DNA of 37,519 nucleotides from Nitratireductor arenosus (GCF_009742725.1 NZ_WPHG01000012.1:1-37519), one strand, 5' to 3'; positions 10,470 to 20,642 are shown, numbered from the stretch's first letter. A program made the numbers and translations. Notes: generated from the sequence alone by a model not told the origin.

Positions 10470-11771
10470 ATGGCCAGATCGAACAACAGAAGTCTTGTGC
10501 ACTCGTTTCGCGTACAGATACTCGTCACACTCTTGCTCGGCGTTCTGTTTCCCACCCTGGTTCGGCTCGATTTCCAGCTCGCCTCCGCGCAAACCCCCTT
10601 CTATCTCAACATGTTGATATGGACCACGCTCGCCGCATTTGGCGGGTTGCTGCTTTACCGGCGTGTGCTGGCTGTTCCGGGCGCGGGTCCGGGCTATCTG
10701 ATTTTGCCCACCTATACGGCCTCCTATCTCGTCGTCATCCTGGTGCTGTTTTTCTTCCGTCTTGACTATTCCCGGACGATCCTGGCGCTGAGCTATTTCC
10801 TGCTGGTATCCTGGATGATGTTTTCGGTGTTCGTGCTGCGGCCGAAGAAATTGCTGCAATTCGCGGTCGTGCCCGGCGGACGCGTCGAGCGGCTGAAAGG
10901 CATTCCCACGGCGACCTGGAACTACCTGCGAAGCCCCGACGAGCCGCTCTCGGCGTGTGACGGCGTGATCGTCGACCTCAGGATTGATCTCTCCGACCGG
11001 TGGGCCCGTTTCATCGCCGACGCGACGCTGGCCGGCACGCCTGTTTTTCACGTCAAGGAAATCGAGGAATCGCTGACTGGCCAGGTCGAGATCGAGCATC
11101 TGTCGGAAAACAATCTCGGTTCCTTGAACCCAAACGAGGCCTATCTCGAACTCAAGATCATCGTGGACTGGCTGCTTGCGGCGCTTTCGCTGGTCGTGCT
11201 TTTGCCGGTGTTTTTGCTGGTCGCCCTCGCCATCAAGCTGGACTCGCCGGGGGAAGTGATGTTTCGCCAGAGCCGCCAAGGCTACAGGCAAAAGCCTTTC
11301 AGGATATTCAAGTTCAGGACGATGATGACCGACCCGCCAGGCCTTGCCGTCGACAATGGCGGATCGGGCGATGAGGGCAACCATGCCGAGATCGATCGTG
11401 CGATCACGCGCCCCGGAGACAACCGCATAACCCGGGTCGGTCGGTTTCTGCGCCGCACCCGGCTCGACGAGCTGCCGCAGATACTCAATATCCTCAGAGG
11501 CGAAATGAGCTGGATTGGTCCCCGGCCCGAAGCAACGGTACTGTCGGCCTGGTACGATGCCGAGCTGCCTTTCTACAGCTATCGCCACATTGTGCGGCCG
11601 GGTATTACCGGCTGGGCCCAGGTCAATCAGGGGCACGTCGCCGATGTTAATGATGTTCACAAGAAGCTTCACTACGATTTCTACTATATCAAGAATTTTT
11701 CATTTTGGCTCGATGTAACTATATTCTTTATGACTATCAAAGTTATCCTATCTGGCCACGGGTCAAAATAA
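10470..11771 (+). CDS. Polyprenyl-phosphate sugar phosphotransferase (initiating glycosyl-1-phosphate transferase)
   Basis: An inner-membrane enzyme that starts repeat-unit synthesis by moving a sugar-1-phosphate from a UDP-sugar to undecaprenyl phosphate. It is 433 residues. Four N-terminal helices (about 17-36, 45-63, 78-97, 104-123) are followed by a soluble segment (125-225). The catalytic bacterial sugar transferase domain (about 228-433) opens with its re-entrant hydrophobic segment and continues with the basic GYRQKPFRIFKFRTMM block (271-286). It has the Asp-Glu catalytic dyad in RLDELPQ (Asp333-Glu334), then GEMSWIGPRPE and RPGITGWAQV. This is the WbaP/PssA/ExoY polyPGT family; the sugar specificity is not readable. 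It is the first gene of the + strand polysaccharide cluster, with 13 bp to the methyltransferase. The C-terminal 100 bp becomes AT-richer. Confidence 0.92.
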   Translation: MARSNNRSLVHSFRVQILVTLLLGVLFPTLVRLDFQLASAQTPFYLNMLIWTTLAAFGGLLLYRRVLAVPGAGPGYLILPTYTASYLVVILVLFFFRLDYSRTILALSYFLLVSWMMFSVFVLRPKKLLQFAVVPGGRVERLKGIPTATWNYLRSPDEPLSACDGVIVDLRIDLSDRWARFIADATLAGTPVFHVKEIEESLTGQVEIEHLSENNLGSLNPNEAYLELKIIVDWLLAALSLVVLLPVFLLVALAIKLDSPGEVMFRQSRQGYRQKPFRIFKFRTMMTDPPGLAVDNGGSGDEGNHAEIDRAITRPGDNRITRVGRFLRRTRLDELPQILNILRGEMSWIGPRPEATVLSAWYDAELPFYSYRHIVRPGITGWAQVNQGHVADVNDVHKKLHYDFYYIKNFSFWLDVTIFFMTIKVILSGHGSK

Positions 11772-11784
11772 AAGGAATAAAGAA

Positions 11785-12495
11785 ATGTCCATGAGGGGCT
11801 ATTTTGATAAAAAATACTATCCTGAGTTCGAGAGATCATGGGACGACAAGCTCTTTCGGCAGTTTATTCTGGAGAGAATAAAGCCGGAGTTCTCGGTTCT
11901 GGATCTTGGCGCGGGCGCGGGTATCGTGCCCGAGATGGATTTTTCCGGCCGCGCGGCGCGACTATGCGGCCTCGACCCGGATCCGCGGGTGGAGACCAAT
12001 CCCTATCTCGACGAGGCGAAGATTGGACTGGGCGAGGATATTCCCTGGCCGGACGGCTCATTCGATCTTGTCTTTGCCGACAATGTTTTGGAACATCTCG
12101 CCGATCCCGACCGTGTGTTCGCAGAGGTGGCCAGGGTTCTAAAACCCGGCGGTCGGTTTCTGTTCAAGACGCCCAACCGCAGCCATTACATGCCGTTGAT
12201 CGCGCGCATGACGCCGCTGTCGTTTCATCGATTCTATAATCGTATGCGGGGACGGGCGTCGGAAGACACGTTTCACACGCATTACCGGGCCAATACCCCG
12301 GCCGACGTCACCGCGATCGGCAAGCGAGTAGGGCTGGGCAAGCCGGATATCCGGCTGATCGAGGGGCGTCCGGAGTATTTGCGGATGATGGCCGCCACCT
12401 ATGTTTTCGGAATCGCTTACGAACGGCTCGTCAACAGGGTCGACGCGCTAGAGCGGTTCCGTATTCTGCTGATGGGGAGTCTGGAGAAGAACTAG
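11785..12495 (+). CDS. Class I SAM-dependent methyltransferase
   Basis: A 236-residue soluble methyltransferase with motif I VLDLGAGAG (38-46), an acidic LDPDP strand end (about 63-67), motif II-like FDLVFADNVLEHLADP (about 92-107) and post-II LKPGGRFLFKTPN (about 117-129). This is the Methyltransf_11-type layout found in O-antigen and exopolysaccharide loci, where members methylate a sugar hydroxyl or a lipid-linked intermediate. The acceptor is not known here. ATG at 11785 follows AAGGAAT, 13 bp after the sugar transferase stop, so the two are probably co-transcribed and possibly act on the same early intermediate. Confidence 0.85.
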   Translation: MSMRGYFDKKYYPEFERSWDDKLFRQFILERIKPEFSVLDLGAGAGIVPEMDFSGRAARLCGLDPDPRVETNPYLDEAKIGLGEDIPWPDGSFDLVFADNVLEHLADPDRVFAEVARVLKPGGRFLFKTPNRSHYMPLIARMTPLSFHRFYNRMRGRASEDTFHTHYRANTPADVTAIGKRVGLGKPDIRLIEGRPEYLRMMAATYVFGIAYERLVNRVDALERFRILLMGSLEKN

Positions 12496-12650
12496 GCCGT
12501 GGCAAAACCGGGAGTTAAATCTGTCGGCGCGTAGAACCGGCAAGTATAGCCGGACGGTTGGTTTTGTGTCTGGGGACGAACAGCGCGAAACACGCAGGTG
12601 TAAGACCTGGTTTGCGGTGGACAAGGACGGCACCTTTGTCTAAACAGCCG

Positions 12651-12671
12651 CGCGTGGCGCGCCGCCACGCG
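12651..12671. terminator. Strong GC hairpin after the methyltransferase gene (possible terminator)
   Basis: CGCGTGGCG (12651-12659), loop CGC, CGCCACGCG (12663-12671) makes a perfect 9-bp stem. It lies 156 bp past the methyltransferase stop and 114 bp before wecB. No U-run follows, so it would be a weak or Rho-assisted terminator, or a leader hairpin. Confidence 0.4.
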
Positions 12672-12784
12672 GTCTAGTACCTCATCCCGTTTGCAGGCTT
12701 AGAGGACGGAAGCGAGCAGCACCTTCCGAGGCGAAGACTTGATCGTTCGGTGCTGCGATCGGACGATACCGGGAAACCGAGAGC

Positions 12785-13906
12785 ATGAAAAAAGTCCTCG
12801 CCGTCTTCGGAACGCGGCCGGAAGCGATCAAGATGGCACCTGTGGCAAAGGAGTTGGCGCGCAGCAGCCTGCTCGATGTGCGCATCTGCGTCACCGCCCA
12901 GCACCGGCAGATGCTCGACCAGGTGCTCGAGCTGTTTGAGATCGCGCCGCACCGCGATCTTGACGTCATGCGGCCCAACCAGACCCTCGATCAGGTGACC
13001 GCCCGGGTGCTGACCGGCCTTGGCGAGGTGTTTGATGAGGAGCGCCCCGATATCGTGCTCGTCCATGGCGACACGACCACCACCATGGCCGCGTCGCTGG
13101 CCGCCTTCTACCGCAAATTGCCACTCGGCCATGTCGAGGCCGGACTGCGTTCGGGATCGCTGTGGGCGCCTTGGCCCGAAGAGATGAACCGGCGCGTGGC
13201 GACGCTCGCGACCCGCTTCCATTTCGCGCCCACGCCGCAATCCAAGCGCAATCTGCTCGCCGAAGGCGTTCCCGACGCGCATGTTCATGTCACAGGAAAC
13301 ACGGTGATCGACGCGCTTTTTGCGACGGTCGAGCGCATCAAGGGTTCGCCCGAGCGACAGGGCCGGCTCGCCGAACGATTCGGGTTCCTCGATCCCGAGC
13401 GGCCGATCGTGCTCGTGACCGGGCACCGGCGCGAGAATTTCGGCGCCGGCTTCGACAATATCTGCCAGGCGCTTCTCGACATCGCCGCCGCGCACGACGT
13501 GCAGATCGTCTATCCGGTCCATCCCAATCCGAGCGTGCGCGAGCCCGTCGAGCGCTGGCTCAAGGACAAGCCGTCGATCCATCTGATCGATCCGCTCGAC
13601 TACGAACCCTTCGTCTATCTGATGGACCGCTCGCACATTATCATCACCGATTCCGGCGGGGTGCAGGAGGAGGCGCCGTCATTGGGAAAACCGATCCTGG
13701 TGATGCGCGAAACCACCGAGCGGCCGGAGGCGGTGGACGCGGGAACGGTCGTTCTGGTCGGCACCGCGCGCGATAGAATTGTCGCCGAGGCGGGCCGCTT
13801 GCTTGGCGATCAGAACCACTATAAGCGAATGGCGCAGGCCATGAACCCGTATGGCGACGGCATGGCCGCGGCACGAATCCGAAAAATCATCGAGGAACAG
13901 GCATGA
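12785..13906 (+). CDS. wecB: UDP-N-acetylglucosamine 2-epimerase (non-hydrolysing)
   Basis: This enzyme converts UDP-GlcNAc to UDP-ManNAc (EC 5.1.3.14) in the cytosol. It is 373 residues, the normal length. Family motifs run in order: [13 protein letters not shown] (8-20), [10 protein letters not shown] (about 95-104), HVEAGLRS (about 117-124), [16 protein letters not shown] (about 214-221), and [17 protein letters not shown] near residue 290. The stop overlaps the wecC start by 4 nt (ATGA), indicating translational coupling. With wecC it makes UDP-ManNAcA. A 289-bp gap before it suggests its own promoter, although none is clear. Confidence 0.96.
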   Translation: MKKVLAVFGTRPEAIKMAPVAKELARSSLLDVRICVTAQHRQMLDQVLELFEIAPHRDLDVMRPNQTLDQVTARVLTGLGEVFDEERPDIVLVHGDTTTTMAASLAAFYRKLPLGHVEAGLRSGSLWAPWPEEMNRRVATLATRFHFAPTPQSKRNLLAEGVPDAHVHVTGNTVIDALFATVERIKGSPERQGRLAERFGFLDPERPIVLVTGHRRENFGAGFDNICQALLDIAAAHDVQIVYPVHPNPSVREPVERWLKDKPSIHLIDPLDYEPFVYLMDRSHIIITDSGGVQEEAPSLGKPILVMRETTERPEAVDAGTVVLVGTARDRIVAEAGRLLGDQNHYKRMAQAMNPYGDGMAAARIRKIIEEQA

Positions 13907-15180
13907 CCGAATCCCGCCTGAAGAAAGTCTGTGTTCTTGGTCTCGGCTATATCGGCCTTCCAACGGCTTCGGTGATCGCCTCGCGAGGGGTGCAGGTCGT
14001 GGGAGTCGACGTCAAGCCGGAGGTTGTCGCGCGCATCAACAAGGGCGAGATTCATATCGTCGAGCCGGATCTGGACGCGGTCACCGCGCACGCCGTGCAG
14101 CAGGGCCATCTGCGCGCCAGCACCACGCCCGAGCCGGCCGATGCCTACATGATTGCCGTGCCGACGCCGTTCCACGACGGCAAGGCCGATCTCGACTATG
14201 TCTGGAACGCCGCGCGCTCGATCGCGCCGTGCCTTGCCGCCGGCAATCTGGTCGTCCTGGAATCGACCTCGCCGCCCGGCACCACCGACAAGATGGCGGC
14301 GCTCTTGGCGGAATTGCGGCCCGACCTCAAGATCGCCCAACCCGGGATCGAGGGCTGCGACGTGCACGTCGCCTATTGCCCCGAGCGGGTCCTGCCCGGC
14401 CGGGTTCTGACCGAGCTGGTCGAAAACAGCCGAGTGGTGGGCGGCATGACGGATGGGTGCGCTGCCCTTGCCGAAGATCTCTACCGCATCTTCTGCAGCG
14501 GCGAATTGTTGCGCACCAACGCCCGCACCGCCGAAATGTGCAAGCTGACGGAAAACGCCTTTCGCGACGTCAACATCGCCTTTGCCAACGAATTGTCGAT
14601 CGTCTGCGAAAAGCTCGACATCAATGTGTGGGAACTCGTCAAGCTCGCCAACCATCACCCGCGCGTCAACATTCTTCAGCCCGGCCCCGGCGTCGGCGGA
14701 CATTGCATCGCCGTCGACCCCTGGTTCATCGTCGAGGCGGCGCCCGAGGAAACCCGCCTGATCCGCACCTCGCGCGAAGTCAATGACGGCAAGCCGAAAT
14801 ACGTGCTCGACAAGATCGCCGCAGCCGTCGCCGACAAGTTTTCAGATAAGGCCGCCGGTAACGGGCGGCCGGTGGTCGGCCTGTTGGGCCTGGCCTTCAA
14901 GCCGGATGTCGACGATCTGCGCGAGAGCCCGGCGCTGCAGATCGCCGAGGCCGTGGTCGCAGGCGGGAACTGCGACGTCGTCGTTTCCGAGCCGCATATC
15001 GAGCAATTGCCGGCCTCGCTGGCCAACGGCGCCGGCGTGCGGCTGACCGCCGACATGCACGAAGCGGTGCGGCAAGCCGACGTGGTGGTCATGCTGGTCA
15101 ACCACCGTCTTTATCAAACGATCGCGCGGGACGAACTCGCCGGCAAGACCGTGATCGACACGCGAGGTATCTGGTCGTGA
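13903..15180 (+). CDS. wecC: UDP-N-acetyl-D-mannosamine dehydrogenase
   Basis: This enzyme oxidises UDP-ManNAc to UDP-N-acetylmannosaminuronate with two NAD+ (EC 1.1.1.336). It is 425 residues: an N-terminal Rossmann domain with GLGYIG (13-18), the central linker with [14 protein letters not shown] and the catalytic cysteine in [14 protein letters not shown] (Cys268), then a C-terminal domain containing [19 protein letters not shown]. The HCIAVDPW wording and length are WecC-like rather than UDP-glucose dehydrogenase. It overlaps wecB by 4 nt and the next gene by 4 nt (GTGA), so the three are a tightly coupled set. Confidence 0.94.
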   Translation: MTESRLKKVCVLGLGYIGLPTASVIASRGVQVVGVDVKPEVVARINKGEIHIVEPDLDAVTAHAVQQGHLRASTTPEPADAYMIAVPTPFHDGKADLDYVWNAARSIAPCLAAGNLVVLESTSPPGTTDKMAALLAELRPDLKIAQPGIEGCDVHVAYCPERVLPGRVLTELVENSRVVGGMTDGCAALAEDLYRIFCSGELLRTNARTAEMCKLTENAFRDVNIAFANELSIVCEKLDINVWELVKLANHHPRVNILQPGPGVGGHCIAVDPWFIVEAAPEETRLIRTSREVNDGKPKYVLDKIAAAVADKFSDKAAGNGRPVVGLLGLAFKPDVDDLRESPALQIAEAVVAGGNCDVVVSEPHIEQLPASLANGAGVRLTADMHEAVRQADVVVMLVNHRLYQTIARDELAGKTVIDTRGIWS

Positions 15181-17303
15181 AGCAATTATTGGTGCGTTCG
15201 GGCAATGTTTTCCTGCAGGAAGTTCCCGCCCCGACCGTCGGGCCCAAGAACGTCCTGGTCCAGGTCAAGTCGTCTTGCATCTCGGTCGGCACCGAGATGG
15301 CCGGCATCAAGATGTCGGGCCTGCCGCTCTATCGCCGCGCGTTGAAACAGCCGCATCACGTCAAGAAGGCGCTCCAGCTGATGAAGGATCAGGGCTTTGC
15401 CCGGGTCTATAAGCAGATCAAGGGCAAGCTCGATGCCGGCCTGCCGACCGGCTACTCGGCCGCCGGCGAGGTGATCGAGGTCGGCAGCGAGGTCACCGGA
15501 ATCAAGGTCGGCGATCGTGTCGCCTGCGCCGGCGCCGGCATCGCCAATCACGCCGAAGTCGTCGACGTGCCGGTCAACCTGACCGTGCCCGTGCCCGACG
15601 GGCTCGACTACGAGGCCGCCGCCACCGTGACGCTCGGCGCCATCGCCATGCAGGGCGTGCGCCGCACCAACCCGACACTGGGCGAGACCGTCGTCGTGAT
15701 CGGCCTCGGCATTCTCGGCCAGCTCACCGCCCAGCTCCTGTCGGCCAGCGGCTGCCGGGTGATCGGCACCGATATCGACGAGAACCGCATCGAGATCGCG
15801 CGTGCCAACGGCATGGATATCGGTCTCAATCCCAAGGATGGCGACATCGTCGAGCGCATCGTCAAGCTGACCGACGGCCATGGCGCCGACGCCGTCATCA
15901 TTACCGCCGCCTCGCCGAGCAGCGAGATCCTCGCCCAGTCCTTCCAGGCCTGCCGGCGCAAGGCGCGTGTCGTGGTGGTCGGCGATGTCGGGCTGGATAT
16001 CGCCCGGTCCGACATCTACGCCAAGGAACTCGATTTCTTCATCTCCACCTCCTACGGACCCGGCCGCTACGACCCGGTCTACGAGGAGGAGGGCGCGGAC
16101 TATCCGATCGCCTATGTGCGTTGGACGGAAAACCGCAACATGGAGGAGTTTTTGCGCCTTCTGGCGCGCGGCCGCATCAGCCTGGCCAACATGCTCAAGG
16201 AGCCGTTTCCGATCGACCGGGCCGAGGACGCCTACGCCGCGCTGCGCGGCACCGGGCAAAAACCGCTCCTGGTCATGTTGACCTATCCCGAGCGCGCGGA
16301 GGCGACCAAGCCGGCGCTGCAGATCGCGCCGCCCGCGCCCGCCGACGGGCGCATCAAGCTCGCCCTGGTCGGCGCCGGCGGTTTCGCGCAGGGCATGCAC
16401 CTGCCCAATCTGCAGAAGCTGAAGGACAGCTACGATCTGCGCACCATCGTCAGCCGCACCGGCCTGTCGGCGCGTTCGGCGGCCGAGCGCTTCGGCGCGC
16501 CCAACGCCGCGACCGATTTCAAGACCGTGCTCGACGATCCCGACATCGATCTCGTGCTGATCGCCACGCGCCACGATTTGCATGCCGGCATGACGCTCGA
16601 CGCGCTCAGGGCCGGCAAGCACGTGTTCGTGGAAAAGCCGCTGGCCATGAACGAGGACGAACTGGCCGAGATCGAGGCATTCTATCGCGACAACCCGAAC
16701 GGGCCCGTGCTGATGACCGGCTTCAACCGGCGGTTTTCACCGGCGGTTGTGGCGGCGAAGAAAGTGCTCGCCAACCGCACCTCGCCGATGATCGTCAATT
16801 ACCGCATGAATGCCGGTTACATTCCCGCCGACCATTGGGTGCACGGTCCCCAGGGCGGCGGCCGCAATATTGGCGAGGGCTGCCACATCTATGATCTGTT
16901 CAACGCCCTGACCGGCTCGACCCCGGTCGAGGTCAACGCCATGTCGATCGTGCCGGAGTCCAAATACTGGCTGCGCAACGATAATTTCAACGCCACCGTA
17001 CGCTATGCCGACGGTTCGGTGTGCACGCTCACCTATACCGCGATGGGCTCCAAGAGCTACGCCAAGGAGCGCGCCGACATCTTTGTCGACGGCAAGGTGC
17101 TGACGCTTGACGACTACAAGCAGCTTACGGTTGCCGGCGGCAGCGGCGGCTGGAAGGGCACCACCATGCAGAAGGGCCAGCAGGAAGAGCTGGCCGCGCT
17201 GGCCGAAACCCTGCGCAAGGGGGCGGCCTGGCCGATTTCGCTAGAAGACCAGATTTTCGCCACGCGCATCAGCTTTGAAGTCGAAAAGCAGATCGCGCTT
17301 TAG
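15177..17303 (+). CDS. Bi-domain oxidoreductase: zinc-type dehydrogenase fused to Gfo/Idh/MocA
   Basis: A 708-residue fusion. Residues 1 to about 365 are a medium-chain dehydrogenase/reductase (PTGYSAAGEVIEVG, KVGDRVACAGAGIANHAE, Rossmann motif GLGILGQLTAQLL near 178). Residues about 392-708 are a Gfo/Idh/MocA oxidoreductase (VGAGGFAQGMH from 398; EKP at 486-488; GFNRRFSP; GGGRNIGEGCHIYDL). Such fusions occur in polysaccharide clusters, typically next to heparinase-family genes as here, and presumably act on a nucleotide sugar or polymer-derived sugar. The reaction has not been fixed to my knowledge. The GTG start overlaps the wecC stop (GTGA), and the heparinase-like gene follows after 18 bp, so one transcript is likely. 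Confidence 0.92.
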   Translation: MKQLLVRSGNVFLQEVPAPTVGPKNVLVQVKSSCISVGTEMAGIKMSGLPLYRRALKQPHHVKKALQLMKDQGFARVYKQIKGKLDAGLPTGYSAAGEVIEVGSEVTGIKVGDRVACAGAGIANHAEVVDVPVNLTVPVPDGLDYEAAATVTLGAIAMQGVRRTNPTLGETVVVIGLGILGQLTAQLLSASGCRVIGTDIDENRIEIARANGMDIGLNPKDGDIVERIVKLTDGHGADAVIITAASPSSEILAQSFQACRRKARVVVVGDVGLDIARSDIYAKELDFFISTSYGPGRYDPVYEEEGADYPIAYVRWTENRNMEEFLRLLARGRISLANMLKEPFPIDRAEDAYAALRGTGQKPLLVMLTYPERAEATKPALQIAPPAPADGRIKLALVGAGGFAQGMHLPNLQKLKDSYDLRTIVSRTGLSARSAAERFGAPNAATDFKTVLDDPDIDLVLIATRHDLHAGMTLDALRAGKHVFVEKPLAMNEDELAEIEAFYRDNPNGPVLMTGFNRRFSPAVVAAKKVLANRTSPMIVNYRMNAGYIPADHWVHGPQGGGRNIGEGCHIYDLFNALTGSTPVEVNAMSIVPESKYWLRNDNFNATVRYADGSVCTLTYTAMGSKSYAKERADIFVDGKVLTLDDYKQLTVAGGSGGWKGTTMQKGQQEELAALAETLRKGAAWPISLEDQIFATRISFEVEKQIAL

Positions 17304-17321
17304 ATGCGCGCGTAGGTCGGG

Positions 17322-19256
17322 ATGAGCAGGGCCGGATATATACTCAGGCGCGTCGTCGAAGCCGGTCCGGCGGTCGTTGGGCGGCGGATGCTGCATAGGG
17401 TCAAACCCTACGCCTACTTCCCCGGCTATGCTCTGGCCCGCACCCGTTTGCGGACCGGGACCGTGAATGATGAAGCGCTGGCCTCGCTGGGCGCGACCAT
17501 TCGCGACGAGTTCCTCCGCCGCATCGATGCTGACGCCGCGCTGAAAGAACGGATGCTGAAACGCGGCGCACGCGCGCTTGACCGCAAGTGGGACGTACTC
17601 GGCTTCGGCGATCTCGACATTCCATCGGGCGATGAGTGGTGGCGCGACGGGTTTCACGGCCATCAATGGCGGCTGGATTATTTTCCGCGCGTGGATTTCG
17701 TTGCGTCCGGAATCCGAGCCGACGTCAAGGTGCCGTGGGAACTGTCACGTTTTCAGTACGCGTTGTGGCTGGCCGAAGGCGCACTCGCCGGCTCGGTAGA
17801 GCCTGATCGTTATGTGCGTGCGTTTGAGGCGCTCGTAGACGATTGGGCAAGAGCCAATCCGACGGGCTGGGGTGTCAACTGGACCGTTGCGATGGAAGTC
17901 GCAATCCGTGCGGTTAATCTTCTTGTCGCGGGCGCCGCACTCTACGACCGCCTGGGAGAAGCGTTTCGCGGACGCTTGATCCGTCTGCTCGACGATCATT
18001 ACCGGTTCATCCTTCGATTTCCCGAAACCAGCGACGTGAACGGCAACCACTATCTTGCCAATCTGATGGGTACGGCCGTTTTGTCCTCAGTGTTGGCGCC
18101 TGGGCCGGAATTCTCGCGACGTGTCGAGGATTTCACGGTCGAAGCCGACAAGCAATTCGAGAGCGACGGCAGCCATCTTGAGCGCGCGCCGGTGTATCAT
18201 CGTCTGTGTCTCGACATGGTAGCTATGGTGGCGGCCGTGGAAATCCGGACCACGGGGACGTTATCGCCCCGGCTGCGGGACGTGTTCGCACGGGCACTTC
18301 ATTTCGCCGAATTCGTCAGCGGCCCCGATCGGATATTGCCCATCTTCGGCGATTGCGATGGTGGAAAGGTACTGGAATTCGGTACATCGCCGCGTGATTT
18401 TTCCGCGCTCGCCAGTCTGTGCGGCAGGAGCAGCGTCACAAGCCAGGATGACCTGCTTGTCTGGTTGCAGGTCATAGCGGGTCGCGAAACCTTCCTCGAT
18501 AGTGTCGCCGACGCTATCCCGTCGGCCGGTGAGAAGAGCGGTTTTCTGCGCTTGAGCCTCGATGAGGCCGTGGCGGTCATGCGGGTTGGCGCTCAGGGGC
18601 TGAAAGGGCGTGCCTCGCACGATCACGATGATGCGCTGTCGATCTGGCTCCGATACGGCCAACGCGATATTATCGTCGACCGCGGCTGTCATTCCTACAC
18701 GCTCGATCCCGCGCTGAGAGAATCATTCATTCTTTCAGGCGCACACAATCTCGTCCAGCCGCGTGGCGGTAGGCGTTATGATGGTCGGCCGGGCTCGATC
18801 TATCTTTCGATGCGTGGCGCGCCATATTGTGATGACACCGGCACCGCTGGGCATGCTATGTGCCCTTCCGTTAACGGCACGATCCACAAGGCGGGCGAGA
18901 CCAGCGGAATTCGTCGGCAACTGCGCGCGCGCACCGTCGACCAAGGTGTCGAGATCGAGGTATGTGACACTTGGTCGAGCGGTATCGACACCGAACTGAA
19001 CTGGCATTTCGGCCCCGGCATAGTTCCACGACCGGCAGGCGGCGGTATGATCCGCTTTGACGGCGGGACCACCCTCCAAAGTTTGACGGTCGACGGCGCT
19101 GATCTCGAGTCGGAATTGTTTGAGTTCGACTTCCATCCGAACTATGGCCGGACTGAGAAATGTCGCGGCGTTCGTTTCTTAATCCCGGCTTCGCAAGATT
19201 GCCGGCTTGTCAGCCGTTTTCGCCTCGGAATTGGTGAAATCGGATCAAGCGAATAA
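17322..19256 (+). CDS. Heparinase II/III-family protein (first copy)
   Basis: 644 residues with the polysaccharide-lyase architecture: a helical alpha/alpha toroid (about 100-400) followed by a beta-sandwich heparinase II/III domain (about 410-640). Family signatures are SDVNGNHYLANLMG (NGNH, His243) and SHDHDDALSIWLRYGQRDIIVDRGCHSY (His433, His435). There is no signal peptide, and the N-terminus is basic (ILRRVVEAG...RRMLHRVKPY). Known heparinase-family enzymes cleave uronate-containing polymers by beta-elimination; versions without a signal peptide inside biosynthesis loci are of uncertain role. The position downstream of wecBC and the bi-domain oxidoreductase suggests action on the ManNAcA-containing product or its precursor. 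Only 18 bp separates it from the upstream stop. Confidence 0.88.
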   Translation: MSRAGYILRRVVEAGPAVVGRRMLHRVKPYAYFPGYALARTRLRTGTVNDEALASLGATIRDEFLRRIDADAALKERMLKRGARALDRKWDVLGFGDLDIPSGDEWWRDGFHGHQWRLDYFPRVDFVASGIRADVKVPWELSRFQYALWLAEGALAGSVEPDRYVRAFEALVDDWARANPTGWGVNWTVAMEVAIRAVNLLVAGAALYDRLGEAFRGRLIRLLDDHYRFILRFPETSDVNGNHYLANLMGTAVLSSVLAPGPEFSRRVEDFTVEADKQFESDGSHLERAPVYHRLCLDMVAMVAAVEIRTTGTLSPRLRDVFARALHFAEFVSGPDRILPIFGDCDGGKVLEFGTSPRDFSALASLCGRSSVTSQDDLLVWLQVIAGRETFLDSVADAIPSAGEKSGFLRLSLDEAVAVMRVGAQGLKGRASHDHDDALSIWLRYGQRDIIVDRGCHSYTLDPALRESFILSGAHNLVQPRGGRRYDGRPGSIYLSMRGAPYCDDTGTAGHAMCPSVNGTIHKAGETSGIRRQLRARTVDQGVEIEVCDTWSSGIDTELNWHFGPGIVPRPAGGGMIRFDGGTTLQSLTVDGADLESELFEFDFHPNYGRTEKCRGVRFLIPASQDCRLVSRFRLGIGEIGSSE

Positions 19257-19280
19257 ACGCTGCCAAGGAAGCTCAAGCCC

Positions 19281-20477
19281 ATGCACAGCGATCTCGATCA
19301 GTCGATCATTTTTAAGATCAAAAAAGTTCTACGTTACAACAGGCTGTATGGTCCGCGGCGTACCCTGATAAAGGTTCGCGGCCAATATCACATGGCCAGC
19401 AAGACCGGTTTCGATGGAGCGGAATGGATCAATCCGGCCTGCAGGGACCCCGACCATCCCGATCGATGGGTGGGGATCATCGGCTGCGGCAATTTCTCCT
19501 TTTCCAATATCGCCTACTATCTTGGCAAGGAAAGCAGTCGGTTCCTACGCGCGACCCACGATATTGCAAGACCCCAGGCGCGGTCGCTGTGCGCGTTCTT
19601 CGGCGGGGCCTATGCGGCCGGAGACCCGCGCAAGATCATTGAGGACGAAGCGATCCGGCTCGTCTACATCGCGTCCAATCACGCCTCTCATGCAGAATAC
19701 GCCATCGCGTGCCTCGATGCCGGCAAGCATGTCCACATCGAAAAGCCGCATGTCATTTCGGATGAGCAGTTGAAGCGGCTTTCCGAGGCACAACGCCGCA
19801 ATCCGCAATGCATGATCTTTCTGGGCTTCAACCGGCCGCGCAGCAAGCTGTTCGAGCGTGCCCGCGATGCGCTGGAGAAGGAGGACGGCCCGCTGATGGT
19901 GAACTGGTTCTTGGCCGGTCACAGCATTCCGGACGATCATTGGTATTTCTCGGAGGAAGAAGGCGGCCGTATTCTCGGCAATCTGTGTCACTGGACCGAT
20001 CTGACGCTTGAACTGGTCGGACATGAAAAGGCGTTTCCCTGCACCATTACCGCCATCGCCGCTCCCCAGGCTAAATCGGATTTCGCGATTTCGTTCCTGT
20101 TCGACGACGGCTCGGTCGCCGGTATCACTTTTTCCGCCAAGGGGCATACATTCGAGGGTGTGAGGGAAACGCTCAACGCCCATCGCGGCGACGTGTTGCT
20201 TACACTCAGCGATTTCAAGACGCTAAGGCTGGACCGGGTCGAAAAGAAATCAACGACCTCGAGTTTTTTCCGCGATCATGGCCACCGCGCCAACGTGATC
20301 AACAGCTATATTGCCGTTCGTGACGGCGACAACAGCAAGGCAACGTCACTGCAATACAGCCGCGCCACGGCCAAGTTGTTCCTGGGTGTCAAGGAAGCCG
20401 TGGACCTGCGTACGCCGGTTGTTGTCAACGCCGACGAAAGTGAGTCCCTCAACGGCCAGGATCGGCGAAGCGCCTGA
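19281..20477 (+). CDS. Gfo/Idh/MocA-family oxidoreductase
   Basis: A 398-residue NAD(P)-dependent sugar oxidoreductase. The first 60 residues are an unusual basic N-terminal extension (KIKKVLRYNRLYGPRRTLIKVRGQYH). The Rossmann fold then begins at VGIIGCGNFS (64-73), with the catalytic-lysine motif EKP at 154-156 and FLGFNRPRSK. The C-terminal half (HSIPDDHWYFSEEEGGRILGNLCHWTDL) closely echoes the GYIPADHWV...GGGRNIGEGCHIYDL part of the bi-domain oxidoreductase, so the two probably act on related substrates. It follows the heparinase-like gene by 24 bp and is likely in the same operon. The exact reaction is unknown. Confidence 0.88.
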   Translation: MHSDLDQSIIFKIKKVLRYNRLYGPRRTLIKVRGQYHMASKTGFDGAEWINPACRDPDHPDRWVGIIGCGNFSFSNIAYYLGKESSRFLRATHDIARPQARSLCAFFGGAYAAGDPRKIIEDEAIRLVYIASNHASHAEYAIACLDAGKHVHIEKPHVISDEQLKRLSEAQRRNPQCMIFLGFNRPRSKLFERARDALEKEDGPLMVNWFLAGHSIPDDHWYFSEEEGGRILGNLCHWTDLTLELVGHEKAFPCTITAIAAPQAKSDFAISFLFDDGSVAGITFSAKGHTFEGVRETLNAHRGDVLLTLSDFKTLRLDRVEKKSTTSSFFRDHGHRANVINSYIAVRDGDNSKATSLQYSRATAKLFLGVKEAVDLRTPVVVNADESESLNGQDRRSA

Positions 20478-20642
20478 GCACGCAATGGTGCGGATGCGCC
20501 CCAAGTCGGCAAGGGTACACATTGGATATGTGTGAGAGGTTGCGATGCCCGGCCCGTCGCGCGGGAAAAATTCCGATGGTGCAATTTGCCGGCAGAGGCG
20601 GTGCTGTGACGGAACGTGAATAAGAATGGCGGGAAAGCCGGC

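Noticed and set aside
12449-12461. CTAGAGCGGTTCC resembling the repeat-arm start at 35519
   Set aside because: Lies inside the methyltransferase coding sequence and matches only about 12 bases; chance or codon-driven.
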